Assembly: GCA_913063225.1 (NCBI GenBank)
Contig: CAJXYP010000013.1
Span: 20,708 to 84,707, forward strand
Length of the DNA stretch: 64,000 nt
Reading direction: 5' to 3'
Source of the DNA: an uncultured Cellvibrionales bacterium
Lineage (GTDB): Bacteria; Pseudomonadota; Gammaproteobacteria; Pseudomonadales; GM7GCV1
Made by a program: the position numbers and the translations under genes. Shown piece after piece: positions 9,107 to 18,752 of this stretch; the stretch's first letter is position 1; every line of letters begins with the position of its first letter. The notes under the pieces are model-generated. The model saw only the letters and a list, made by a program, of their open reading frames with translations, did not search any database and was not told the origin of the DNA.

Positions 9107-10845
9107 ATGACAGAAATGCTATCCGGTGGCGATGCGCTAATCCGGGCTTTAAAAGACGAAGGTGTCGAACTTGTATTTGGTTACCCCGGTGGGGCAGCTT
9201 TACATATCTATGACGCCATATTCCGTCAAAAAGACATTGAACATATATTGGTTCGCCATGAGCAGGCTGCTACTCATGCGGCGGACGGCTATGCCCGAAC
9301 GAGTGGCAAAGTTGGTACGGTTATTGTCACCTCCGGCCCTGGTGCAACCAATGCGATAACAGGTATAGCGACCGCTTATATGGATTCAATTCCTATGGTG
9401 GTTATCTCTGGACAGGTACCATCTTCCAAAATTGGCGAAGATGCATTCCAAGAAACCGATATGGTTGGTGTTTCGCGTCCAGTGGTTAAGCATAGCTTCC
9501 TGGTTCAGTGCGCCGAAGATATTCCAATGATAATTAAGAAGGCCTACTACATTGCTCGTAGCGGGCGACCTGGTCCTGTGGTTGTTGATATACCAAAAGA
9601 TATAACCAGCCCCCATGAAAAGTTTGCCTATAGCTATCCGGAAACCATTGATATACGGTCCTATCAGCCGGTTAAAAAGGGCCATGCCGGACAAATCCGC
9701 AAAGCTATGAAGCAACTTTTGGCTGCCAAAAGACCCGTTATCTATATTGGCGGCGGCGCAATTTTGGGTAACGCTTCTGAAGTTATTCGCAAGCTGGTGG
9801 ACGAATTGGGCTACCCGGTAACCAATACGCTAATGGGTCTTGGGGCTTATCCCGGTACTGCTGAGAAAAATCTTGGTATGTTAGGCATGCACGGAACTTA
9901 TGAATCAAATATGGCCATGCATCATGCGGACCTTATTTTGGTTTTGGGGGCTCGTTTAGATGATCGCACAACAAACGACACCAAGAAGTATTGCCCTGAT
10001 GCGACCATCATTCATGTGGATATCGATCCCACAACCATCTCCAAAACGGTTCAGATTGATATACCCATTGTTGGCCCGCTGGACGAGGTGGTTAACGGTA
10101 TGCTCGAATATTTGGAGCAAAACGAAAAACGTGCGGACCCTGATGCACTAAAAACTTGGTGGGACCAGTGCAACCAGTGGCGACAGCAGCATGGAATATT
10201 TAAGCGGCCTAATCATGCGCCAAGTAAGGGCGAATTGATCAAACCTCAAGATGTTATTAAGACGCTTTATAAGGTCACGCACGGTGAGGCCGTAATTACT
10301 TCTGACGTGGGGCAGCACCAGATGTTTGCCGCTCAGTATTATCATTTTGATTGGCCGCGTCAGTGGATTAATTCGGGTGGTTTGGGGACTATGGGTTTTG
10401 GCTTGCCCTCGGCGATGGGCGCAGTATTTGCTGATCGCGATACCCCGGTAGCTTGTGTAACAGGTGAGGGCAGTATCCAGATGTGTATTCAGGAGCTATC
10501 TACCTGCAGTCAGTATCATCTGCCGGTAAAAATCATCAATCTGAATAACCAAGCGCTTGGCATGGTTAAGCAGTGGCAAGACATGAACTATGAGGGGCGC
10601 TATTCACAAAGCCTGTATGAGGAGTCTTTGCCTGATTTTGTTAAATTGGCAGAGGCCTACGGTCATGTGGGTATCAAGGTTACCCGGTACGAAGATCTTG
10701 AAGAAAAGATGGAAGAGGCGTTTGCCATGAAAGATCGTTTGGTATTTATGGACATATACGTAGACCCAACTGAACATGTATATCCAATGCTTGTTCCGGA
10801 AGGGAGTATGCGTGATATGTGGGTTTCCAAGACGGAGAGAACTTG

Positions 10846-10846
<1 letters not shown>
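9107..10846 (+). CDS. ilvB: Acetolactate synthase large (catalytic) subunit
   Basis: A ThDP-, FAD- and Mg-dependent enzyme that condenses two pyruvates, or pyruvate with 2-oxobutyrate, in the first common step of valine/leucine/isoleucine synthesis. The 579 residues show the ThDP catalytic Glu region ([17 protein letters not shown], about 46-62), the central FAD domain, and the C-terminal ThDP site GEGSIQM...[12 protein letters not shown]. It resembles the biosynthetic IlvI/IlvB type and pairs with the small subunit that follows. The stop and next start share one base (TGATG). Strong ribosome site GGGAGA. Confidence 0.96.
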
Positions 10847-12394
<1,548 letters not shown>

Positions 12395-12415
12395 TCGGTA
12401 TTTAGATATAAAAGC

Positions 12416-12439
12416 GGCGGCCCATGGGTCGCCTTTTTT
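12416..12439 (+). terminator. Rho-independent terminator of the ilv operon
   Basis: Stem GGCGGCC (12416-12422) pairs with GGTCGCC (12427-12433), with one G-U pair and loop CATG, followed by TTTTTT (12434-12439). It lies 21 bases after the ilvC stop. Confidence 0.85.
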
Positions 12440-12579
12440 CTGCCCGCTTTTTCGCTGGCTTTTCTCGAGAATTTCTAAAGGTTAGATGAACTTTGCGATA
12501 ACTGTGAAATTATTCTCTAGTAAGGTTGTCTGAATTCAGTACACTCATACCCCATTTATTTTTGATAAAGGACCCTTCC

Positions 12580-13497
12580 ATGGAAACACTATTTCCCTTA
12601 ATTGCCGCTCTGGTCTTTTTGGCTATTTTACTCAAATCCATTGTTCGTATCGTTCCGCAGAACAGCGCGCTAATCGTTGAACGTTTGGGTAAGTACCACG
12701 CCACGCTGGAAGCTGGCTTCCACATGCTGGTGCCCTTTATCGACAAAGTATCCTATCGGCACTCACTTAAAGAATTTGCCATCGATGTGCCTTCTCAGCA
12801 GGCGATTACCCGCGACAATGTAGCCTTGGGAATTGATGGTGTGCTCTATCTGCGAATTATGGATCCAAAAGGCGCGTCCTACGGTGTTGAAAATCTGAGG
12901 TTCGCCATTGTCCAGTTGGCGCAAACCACCATGAGAGCAGAGATCGGTAAGCTCAGTCTAGATGATACCTTTGAGTCTCGTGACAATATTAATGCCATGG
13001 TTACGCAGGAGATTGATGAAGCTTCTGGAGTTTGGGGCACCAAGGTACTTCGCTATGAGGTTAAAGATATTTCTCCACCGCGCAGCATTCTCGAAGAGAT
13101 GGAAAAGCAGATGGGCGCTGAACGGGAGCGCCGTGTTGCGGTAACCACTTCCGAGGGATATCGCACAGCGCAAATTAATGAAGCTGATGGCGACAAACAG
13201 GCACAAATTCTGCGCGCTCAGGGTACGGCTGAATCCTTAATTATCGAAGCTAAGGCACGGGCCGAAGCTATTGCGGCAATTGCTGCTGCCATTCAAGGAG
13301 AGGGCGGCACCGCAGCCGTTGCTCAGCAGCTTGCAGAGCAGTATATAACTGCCTTTGAAAAGCTAGCTCGAGAAGGCACGGTTGCACTTATTCCTTCTGA
13401 TAGCGGCGATATCGCTGGCATGGTTTCTAAAGCCTTTACGGCTTTTGAAAAGCTAAAAGGTCAGGTAGATCAAGCCGAAACTATTGAGGTTCAATAG
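12580..13497 (+). CDS. qmcA: SPFH/stomatin-family membrane protein QmcA
   Basis: An inner-membrane protein of the stomatin/prohibitin (band 7) family that assembles into membrane microdomain rings. The 305 residues have an N-terminal membrane segment (METLFPLIAALVFLAILLK, about 1-20), the SPFH domain (about 21-190, VPQNSALIVERLGKYHATLEAGFH), and an Ala/Glu-rich coiled-coil tail (about 190-260). The frame is open to 12526, but ATG 12580 has AAGGA 7 bases upstream and gives the family N-terminus. It is 3 bases before nfeD, its usual partner. Confidence 0.92.
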   Translation: METLFPLIAALVFLAILLKSIVRIVPQNSALIVERLGKYHATLEAGFHMLVPFIDKVSYRHSLKEFAIDVPSQQAITRDNVALGIDGVLYLRIMDPKGASYGVENLRFAIVQLAQTTMRAEIGKLSLDDTFESRDNINAMVTQEIDEASGVWGTKVLRYEVKDISPPRSILEEMEKQMGAERERRVAVTTSEGYRTAQINEADGDKQAQILRAQGTAESLIIEAKARAEAIAAIAAAIQGEGGTAAVAQQLAEQYITAFEKLAREGTVALIPSDSGDIAGMVSKAFTAFEKLKGQVDQAETIEVQ

Positions 13498-13500
13498 GCT

Positions 13501-13950
13501 ATGGTTACGCCCTTCGCTTTGTTTTTTGCCTTGGCCGTTCTACTTTTTGCGATAGAGCTTTTGGTTCTTCAGTTTTCGGTTTTCTGGGTGGCATTTTTTG
13601 GTTTGGGTGCGCTGGTAGCGGCGATAGCGGCTTACCTATTTCCTTCGCTGGATTGGGCTGGCACCACCGCAGTGTTTGCTGTCGCCTCTGCGTTAATTTG
13701 CCTGGCGCTACTTAAGCCTTTGCGTAAATGGCAACAAAGCACAGAGGGAGTTGCTGGCAACGATGCGGTTGGTCAGCGTGTAACCGTACTAAAAGAGGTT
13801 ACTTCGGGTACCGCAGGGCAAGTTCATTGGTCTGGGACCGATTGGCGTTCTGAACTAGCTGAGGGGGTTGAAGACGCAATTGAAGAGGGTGCAGAAGCAC
13901 AAATCGTATCTCTTAGCGGCATAACCTTATATATCAAACCTCAGGGTTAG
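13501..13950 (+). CDS. NfeD-family membrane protein
   Basis: A short NfeD-like protein (149 residues) with two or three N-terminal transmembrane segments (about 4-75) and a C-terminal OB-fold domain (about 90-149, VGQRVTVLKEVTSGTAGQVHWSGTDWRSEL). Short NfeD proteins are almost always encoded next to stomatins and are thought to support their assembly or turnover. The start follows the qmcA stop by 3 bases, so translation is probably coupled. It converges on the cyclase gene with 8 bases between. Confidence 0.9.
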   Translation: MVTPFALFFALAVLLFAIELLVLQFSVFWVAFFGLGALVAAIAAYLFPSLDWAGTTAVFAVASALICLALLKPLRKWQQSTEGVAGNDAVGQRVTVLKEVTSGTAGQVHWSGTDWRSELAEGVEDAIEEGAEAQIVSLSGITLYIKPQG

Positions 13951-13958
13951 TAACTAAA

Positions 13959-15776
13959 CTATTTCTTCGTATGGGTGTACACACCGTCCCAAGAATCCAA
14001 GTTTTGGTCTCGGCAGTGGTGAATCCTCTCAAGGTAAAGTTGATAGATATGTAACGCCCCTAGCTCACTAATAAGTCGATTGATTAGTCCTTCGGCCACA
14101 TGCCAATCAGCGTTTAGATAAGTTTGAACAGCCTCCAAATGCATAGCTAGCAAAGTATCAGATGCGCCTTGATCGCCTGCTTCCAATGGTTGAAAGATAT
14201 CAATAACCTGGCTTTTGCCCTTGGCTCGAATCCGATCTACCCACCTAAATGTGAACTGATCAGCCTTTAGGACAACCGCCTCGTTCACCAGTACTGGCAG
14301 TTGGTAATATTTGGTCAAGCTTTCGAGTCGCGCACAGGTATTAACACTGTCTCCAATAACAGAATAGTTCAGCCGGTTTTCGGATCCCATATTGCCCACA
14401 ACCGCGGTTCCGGAAGCTATGCCAATGCCAAACTCTAGGGGCTCTTCGATCACTCCATTTACTCTGTCGGTATTTTTGATATCAGCTCTTAGTGCCAGTG
14501 CGGCAGCAACGGCTCTATTTTCCTCATTCCCATGTTTTACCGGTGCACCAAACAGAGCCATAACGGCGTCGCCCATATACTTATCGATGACTCCGTTTTG
14601 ATCTTCGATAACATTCGACGCCCTGGAGAAAAACCTATTTAGCTTAGCTAGCACCACCTGTGGTGCATGGGATTCGCACAATTGAGTGAAGTTGCGGACA
14701 TCGCAGAACAAAACGGTAATTTCTTTTTCCTCTAATCCTTCTGCCATTTCGTTGAAGGCTCCTCCGAGCTGGCCGAGTTCGTCCGAAGACGTGGCTTTTA
14801 CACGCAGTGACAGGTCTCCGCTGCGGATAGACTGAACTCCCCGGGTTAGCGCTTTGACCGGCGCGCTTACGGATCTAGCCAGAGTTAGTGCACCGAGGGC
14901 TGAAAGTAGGAGTCCGCCACCAAATATTAGGTAGAGAGATCGATTTAGGCGCTGATAGGGCGCGAGTGCTTGATTCAGATTACCGTGCATCCCAACATAT
15001 ACCTGAGTGTCGGAACTGGAGTCTAGGCGCCTTAACCGGCTCAGATAGGGCACTCCGTCAAGGTCCGATTGAATGGAAAGCCTATCGTCTTCCAGCATAG
15101 TAGGTAATTGGTCGACAAAGCTAGATTGTTGGTTCGGATTGAGCGTGGTCGAACTGATACGCCAGCTACCATCATAAATAGCGATGGATACATCAGTTTG
15201 GGTGATTTCTTTGGTCGACTGAACAAATTGATCATCGATGGGAAAACCAACCAATATCCAGCCTTGTGGATCCGGTATTAGGAGTGGGCTGGTGATTAAC
15301 TGATAGGGCGCTTCAACCGTCGAGATAATGCCCGAAGATTCGTATTCGTCTGATTCAAATGCCTTGTCTGTTAGCCACTCGACTGGAAGTTGCTCAGGTT
15401 GAATGAAATCAGGTGTGGTTTCGGCTATCGATTCCAGATTCAGATCCTTTAGCAATATTACATCAGCAGGGACATAGCGAATTCGGCTAAGCAGGTTACG
15501 CATGGCCGATTCAAGCGTGGGCACATGGCCGTCTATAAACGTGGTTCGGAACGCATGGTCGCGAGTTGCCGGGCGCACAACGTCAAACAAACCGGTGGTG
15601 CGGCTTTCGAGTAAAGAGGTGAAGGTTTCTTCCGTAGTAGCTTGGTCTGCTGCAACGCTTAGAAATGCGTTATTTGTATTTTCTCGGTTTACTAGAAAAA
15701 AGGTACAAATTAGCGTGACGGTTAGTAAGCCGGAAACTAGGAGAGCTATGCGGGCACTAAAGCTTCGAAAGTTCAT
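13959..15776 (-). CDS. Membrane-bound class III adenylate cyclase with sensor and HAMP domains
   Basis: It makes cAMP from ATP at the inner membrane in response to an outside signal. The 605 residues run: TM1 (about 10-29), a periplasmic Cache-like sensor (about 30-278), TM2 (about 281-300), HAMP (about 300-350), and the class III cyclase domain (about 352-540). Metal-binding Asp are D359 (LFCDVRNF) and D403 (MGDAVMALFG). Transition-state residues are N479 and R483 in GDSVNTCARLE. K399 and D476 fit ATP rather than GTP specificity. A C-terminal extension of about 65 residues follows. It lies 15 bases after the cupredoxin-like gene on the same strand, so the two are probably one operon. Confidence 0.88.
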   Translation of the reverse strand: MNFRSFSARIALLVSGLLTVTLICTFFLVNRENTNNAFLSVAADQATTEETFTSLLESRTTGLFDVVRPATRDHAFRTTFIDGHVPTLESAMRNLLSRIRYVPADVILLKDLNLESIAETTPDFIQPEQLPVEWLTDKAFESDEYESSGIISTVEAPYQLITSPLLIPDPQGWILVGFPIDDQFVQSTKEITQTDVSIAIYDGSWRISSTTLNPNQQSSFVDQLPTMLEDDRLSIQSDLDGVPYLSRLRRLDSSSDTQVYVGMHGNLNQALAPYQRLNRSLYLIFGGGLLLSALGALTLARSVSAPVKALTRGVQSIRSGDLSLRVKATSSDELGQLGGAFNEMAEGLEEKEITVLFCDVRNFTQLCESHAPQVVLAKLNRFFSRASNVIEDQNGVIDKYMGDAVMALFGAPVKHGNEENRAVAAALALRADIKNTDRVNGVIEEPLEFGIGIASGTAVVGNMGSENRLNYSVIGDSVNTCARLESLTKYYQLPVLVNEAVVLKADQFTFRWVDRIRAKGKSQVIDIFQPLEAGDQGASDTLLAMHLEAVQTYLNADWHVAEGLINRLISELGALHIYQLYLERIHHCRDQNLDSWDGVYTHTKK

Positions 15777-15791
15777 ATCTGGTGGCGGCTA

Positions 15792-16446
15792 CTAAAAGTA
15801 GCCGCCACTCGAAGATCCGCGCCGAGGTAGAAACAGTTTGGCTGTATTTACTTGCACCGTTGAATTGTATTCAAGATCAGGGCCGATCTCTATTTCAATG
15901 GTTTCTAATTGCTCTTCTTGCTCCGGATGCCAAAGACTAAGTAGGTAGTTTCCAGGTTGTCCAAGCCGAACTTCGAGATTACCGTTATCGTCTGATACTC
16001 CGAAAAAAGGGCTGTCAGTAACCAAAATATAACCGCGCATTTGGTCATGGATATTACAGCCTAATACCACTAGTCCGGGTTGGTCGAAATGGATCGGCTC
16101 AGAAGGTGTTCCTGAATAAAGCGGGATATCAAATTGCTTTGTCGCTGAGAAAGAGTAGACATGGTGCCGAACCTGATCTTGGTTAGGGAAAGAGATTGCT
16201 GCCCCGGCCTGAACAACATTTACTCTCGGCGCAAAGGCTTCGTTAATCTGGTCAACAGCTGTGTCGATAGGCTCTTGCGCCTCAAATTCAAAGAGAGGAG
16301 TAAGAACTAGTGTGACATCCGCTAGTGGCGAGTCCGTTTGATCCCTAACCTGAATCGAAACTTGAGCACTAACTGTCAAACGACAGTAATAACAAAGCTA
16401 TAACCAGGGTCGTTGAATTTCCTCTGTGTCGGATCAAATGGTGCAT
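15792..16446 (-). CDS. Cupredoxin-like periplasmic protein, frameshifted in its signal peptide
   Basis: The intact frame (15792-16379, 195 residues from a TTG) has a beta-sandwich pattern with likely type 1 copper ligands: His72/His73 (VRHHVYSF) and C108-x2-H111-x2-M114 (GCNIHDQM). It resembles proteins annotated 'methylamine utilization protein'. That TTG has no ribosome site and leaves the protein without a signal peptide. Just upstream, the neighbouring frame from ATG 16446 reads MHHLIRHRGN, STTLVIALLLLS. Removing one T from the TTT at 16378-16380 joins it smoothly to LTVSAQVSIQ, a normal signal peptide. I infer a one-base insertion, either real or an assembly error. The protein is probably exported and linked to the cyclase downstream. 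Confidence 0.7.
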
Positions 16447-16767
16447 CAAAATGCGCTTCGCATAAGATAAGTTAATAATGTTCTGACCATAACCTTTGCC
16501 TTGGTCGTTTGAAAGGGTATGTATTAGCTCTGCTCCAGCCAGCTTACCTTGGCCTGTATAGCGGTATAAATAATAAATTCCACTACAAACGTCGTCCTGA
16601 CTTACCGCGCTTGCGTAGTTTGAGAGCCCTGAAGTAGGAAGGGCCATAGAGCTAAATTCTCCGGATATATAAGAGGCATCGAATGCGAGGTAGGTATTGG
16701 GTGTCCATGCCCATTCTCCCGCTAAGTGCAGCTGAGTATTTTGAATGGAAGCTGGATTATCGTTACT

Positions 16768-16787
16768 AGCCAGCCAGCCAGCCAGCC
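16768..16787. repeat. 4-bp tandem repeat (AGCC x5)
   Basis: Five exact copies of AGCC (GGCT on the gene strand), 20 bases after the 8-bp repeat within the same disrupted barrel gene. Copy-number slippage of a tetranucleotide shifts the frame. Confidence 0.9.
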
Positions 16788-16807
16788 TGTAGATCCGGGA
16801 ACCAACG

Positions 16808-16839
16808 CTATTCGACTATTCGACTATTCGACTATCCGC
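16808..16839. repeat. 8-bp tandem repeat (CTATTCGA x3 plus one degenerate copy)
   Basis: CTATTCGA occurs head to tail at 16808, 16816 and 16824, followed by the imperfect copy CTATCCGC at 16832. On the gene strand the unit is TCGAATAG, which contains TAG, so three copies put a stop into every frame. It sits exactly where the barrel reading frame breaks. Confidence 0.9.
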
Positions 16840-17366
16840 TATCAAATTGATAGTACTGAAGGCTCGCGCTCATTGAGGTTCGATTAGAAATATTTTTGGC
16901 GTATTGGATGCTTGGAGAAATACTCCAGCCGGCGCGAATATCTGACTTGGAATCTCGGTACTGTAATCCTAACAATGTTGTTATGCGCGGCTGATTAAAG
17001 CCTATTCCGAGTTTTTTAACATAGCCGACCTGTGCCGATAGCTCTGTGCGATCTAACTTGCCATAAACGTCATAGCGGGTAACCGCAATATCGGAACTTA
17101 GAAATATACCGCTGCCGGTAGATTGTTCAAAATAGGATTGCCCCCCGATCTTTAGTTGCACCCCGCAGTCATTCATATGATCAGTTCTTGCCAAACCAAT
17201 ATTGGTATTAGTAAAAGCCGAAATTTCGGCGCTTACTGATTGGAACTTTGCCAAAGCGGGGTTTGATGCGAAACCGATTAATAACAGAGCGGTTAATGTT
17301 TTCTTGATATTCATTTTTTTGTAATCGAAAAACCTTCTGGTTAAGGACTGAGATAAGTTGTGAACT

Positions 17367-17405
17367 ATTACAGGTTAGTATTCTATTAGAATACTAACCT
17401 GTAAT
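17367..17405. promoter_or_regulatory. 39-bp near-perfect palindrome between divergent genes
   Basis: Arms of 19 bases (17367-17385, reading ATTACAGGTTAGTATTCTA, and its exact complement at 17387-17405) flank a single T. It lies 52 bp from the barrel-gene start and 48 bp from the cytochrome b561 start, so it is nearly centred between divergent genes. There is no T-run, so it is not a typical terminator. It is most likely a large operator or a remnant of a mobile-element end. Confidence 0.6.
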
Positions 17406-17427
17406 CATTTGCCACGGTCTTTATAAT
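17399..17427 (+). promoter_or_regulatory. Possible sigma70 promoter of the cytochrome b561 gene
   Basis: A perfect -10 TATAAT at 17422-17427 with a weak -35 CTGTAA at 17399-17404 (spacer 17), the -35 lying within the palindrome. The ATG is 27 bases downstream of the -10. Confidence 0.45.
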
Positions 17428-17453
17428 TTCTGCAAACAGCCACAGGTATATTC

Positions 17454-18113
17454 ATGTCAAATAATAAGAAACTCATCTGGGATATCCCAACACGCCTTTT
17501 TCACTGGGCAATAGTGATTTCCCTTTGTTACTCCTGGTATTCAATGGAGCAGAGTAATCTTGATCATCATTTTCTCTCTGGCTATACCGCTTTGGCATTA
17601 ATTCTGTTTCGTATTATCTGGGGGTTTATCGGTTCTCGATACGCTAAATTTGGAAGTTTTATCTACAAACCTTCAGAGTATATTGCCTACCTAAAAACAT
17701 TTTTTAAGAGAGGCGATGGTAAGTATGCAGGGCATAATCCTATGGGCGGATTGTCAGTGCTGGCGCTATTATTGGTTATACTTATTCAGACAGGCACAGG
17801 CATGTTTGCCGATGATGAGTACTACTACTTTGCCCCTCTGAACGACTATGTCTCGGGCAGTACTGCTGGTCGAATAACCGAGTTTCATGGAATCAATGCA
17901 AAGGTGATTTTTGGATTGGCAATATTACATATCTTGGTGATCGTTTTTTATCGTCTGTTTAAGAAAGAAAAGCTAACTCTTGCGATGATTACCGGTAAGA
18001 AGCCGGATGATCAGGATAGGTATGAACCGATTCCCGGGTCCCGTCTCAAAACGGCGATAGTGCTAGCGGTTATTGTTTCTGCAGCGGTCTATGCAATAGT
18101 GAACTATTTATAG
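17454..18113 (+). CDS. Cytochrome b561-family membrane protein
   Basis: A di-heme b-type membrane cytochrome of 219 residues, likely passing electrons between the quinone pool and a periplasmic partner. The N-terminus WDIPTRLFHWAIVISLCYSW is the bacterial cytochrome b561/hydrogenase cytochrome b signature with its heme-ligand His. Further His residues lie at LDHHFLSGYTAL, GHNPMGGLS, TEFHGINAKV and LHILVIVFYRLF. Four main transmembrane helices plus a C-terminal helix (about 197-218) are visible. It converges on the cytochrome c' gene, a natural soluble partner, though the pairing is inferred only from position. Confidence 0.87.
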   Translation: MSNNKKLIWDIPTRLFHWAIVISLCYSWYSMEQSNLDHHFLSGYTALALILFRIIWGFIGSRYAKFGSFIYKPSEYIAYLKTFFKRGDGKYAGHNPMGGLSVLALLLVILIQTGTGMFADDEYYYFAPLNDYVSGSTAGRITEFHGINAKVIFGLAILHILVIVFYRLFKKEKLTLAMITGKKPDDQDRYEPIPGSRLKTAIVLAVIVSAAVYAIVNYL

Positions 18114-18146
18114 CCGGGAACTTATGGGCAATATAATTTAGGCAAT

Positions 18147-18172
18147 AAAAAAGGGGCATATGCCCCCTTTTT
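18147..18172. terminator. Bidirectional terminator between cytochrome b561 and cytochrome c' genes
   Basis: Palindrome GGGGCATATGCCCC (18153-18166) flanked by an A-run (18147-18152) and, after one unpaired C, TTTTT (18168-18172). It serves both convergent genes. Confidence 0.85.
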
Positions 18173-18193
18173 ATATAATCAAATAACGCGGTA

Positions 18194-18643
18194 TCAGTTA
18201 GCGCGTGCTTTGTGGTCCCGGTGACAACCACCACAACTCTCGCCACCAAATCCACGTGGATCATAGTCATCCATGTTTCCAGAATCTGCTAGAGCCTGAG
18301 CGGCATTTTGCAGGTTGTGGGCTTTCTCGGTGAAGTCATCGAAGTCTTCCCAGATAGCCGGCAAAGCTAGTGAATTTTCAGGAATATTATTTTCAATCTG
18401 GAAACCGTCGGTAATCATTCCTGCAAGGTAGGCGATTTCGCCAGCGATTTCTTGGAATCCCGCTTGGTCACCCTGCGCTTTGGCAGCTGGTAATTGGCCT
18501 GCTTTAAACGCGATTACATTAAACAGACTATCTCTGTAGACATATTCTTTCTCTTCAGCAGATGGTGTGTCCTGAGCAACTAAACCACCAGCTAGCGTTA
18601 GTGCCATCATGCTCGTAAGCAGTACCTTAAAAAATTTGTTCAT
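18194..18643 (-). CDS. Cytochrome c' (class II c-type cytochrome)
   Basis: A periplasmic four-helix-bundle cytochrome of 149 residues with a signal peptide (MNKFFKVLLTSMMALTLAGGLVAQ). The heme-binding motif is near the C-terminus, as expected for class II: C137-x-x-C140-H141 in ESCGGCHRDHKAR. Cytochromes c' bind NO and CO and protect against nitrosative stress; a redox role is also possible. No nitric-oxide regulator is nearby. It converges on the b561 gene with a shared terminator. Confidence 0.9.
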   Translation of the reverse strand: MNKFFKVLLTSMMALTLAGGLVAQDTPSAEEKEYVYRDSLFNVIAFKAGQLPAAKAQGDQAGFQEIAGEIAYLAGMITDGFQIENNIPENSLALPAIWEDFDDFTEKAHNLQNAAQALADSGNMDDYDPRGFGGESCGGCHRDHKARAN

Positions 18644-18752
18644 TCTTTATTCCCCTTGATTTATTTATCTGTGATTTCAATGAATAGTAATAGCTTTATA
18701 TTGATCTAACCCAATTGGCAATTCAAAGCAGTTAATCAATGTTTACACAGAT

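Larger units (their letters stand above)
16446..17314 (-). pseudogene. Outer-membrane beta-barrel protein gene, disrupted
   Basis: An intact start (17314) gives a signal peptide (MNIKKTLTALLLIGFASNPALA) and about 140 residues of alternating, aromatic-rich beta strands, then a stop at 16832-16834 inside an 8-base tandem repeat. Barrel-like sequence resumes in another frame (SNSVGSRIYRLAG, then LHLAGEWAWTPNTYLAFDAS and on to NIINLSYAKR). At the end, skipping A16452 would give LSYAKRF then TGA, a typical barrel C-terminus ending in Phe; that TGA overlaps the ATG of the cupredoxin gene (TGATG). At least two frame breaks are therefore needed. It is a decaying gene, a variant allele or a poorly assembled stretch. 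Specific family not recognised. Confidence 0.65.

Noticed and set aside
16768..16839. CRISPR array from the tandem repeats
   Set aside because: The repeats are 4 and 8 bases, contiguous without spacers; they are simple-sequence repeats.
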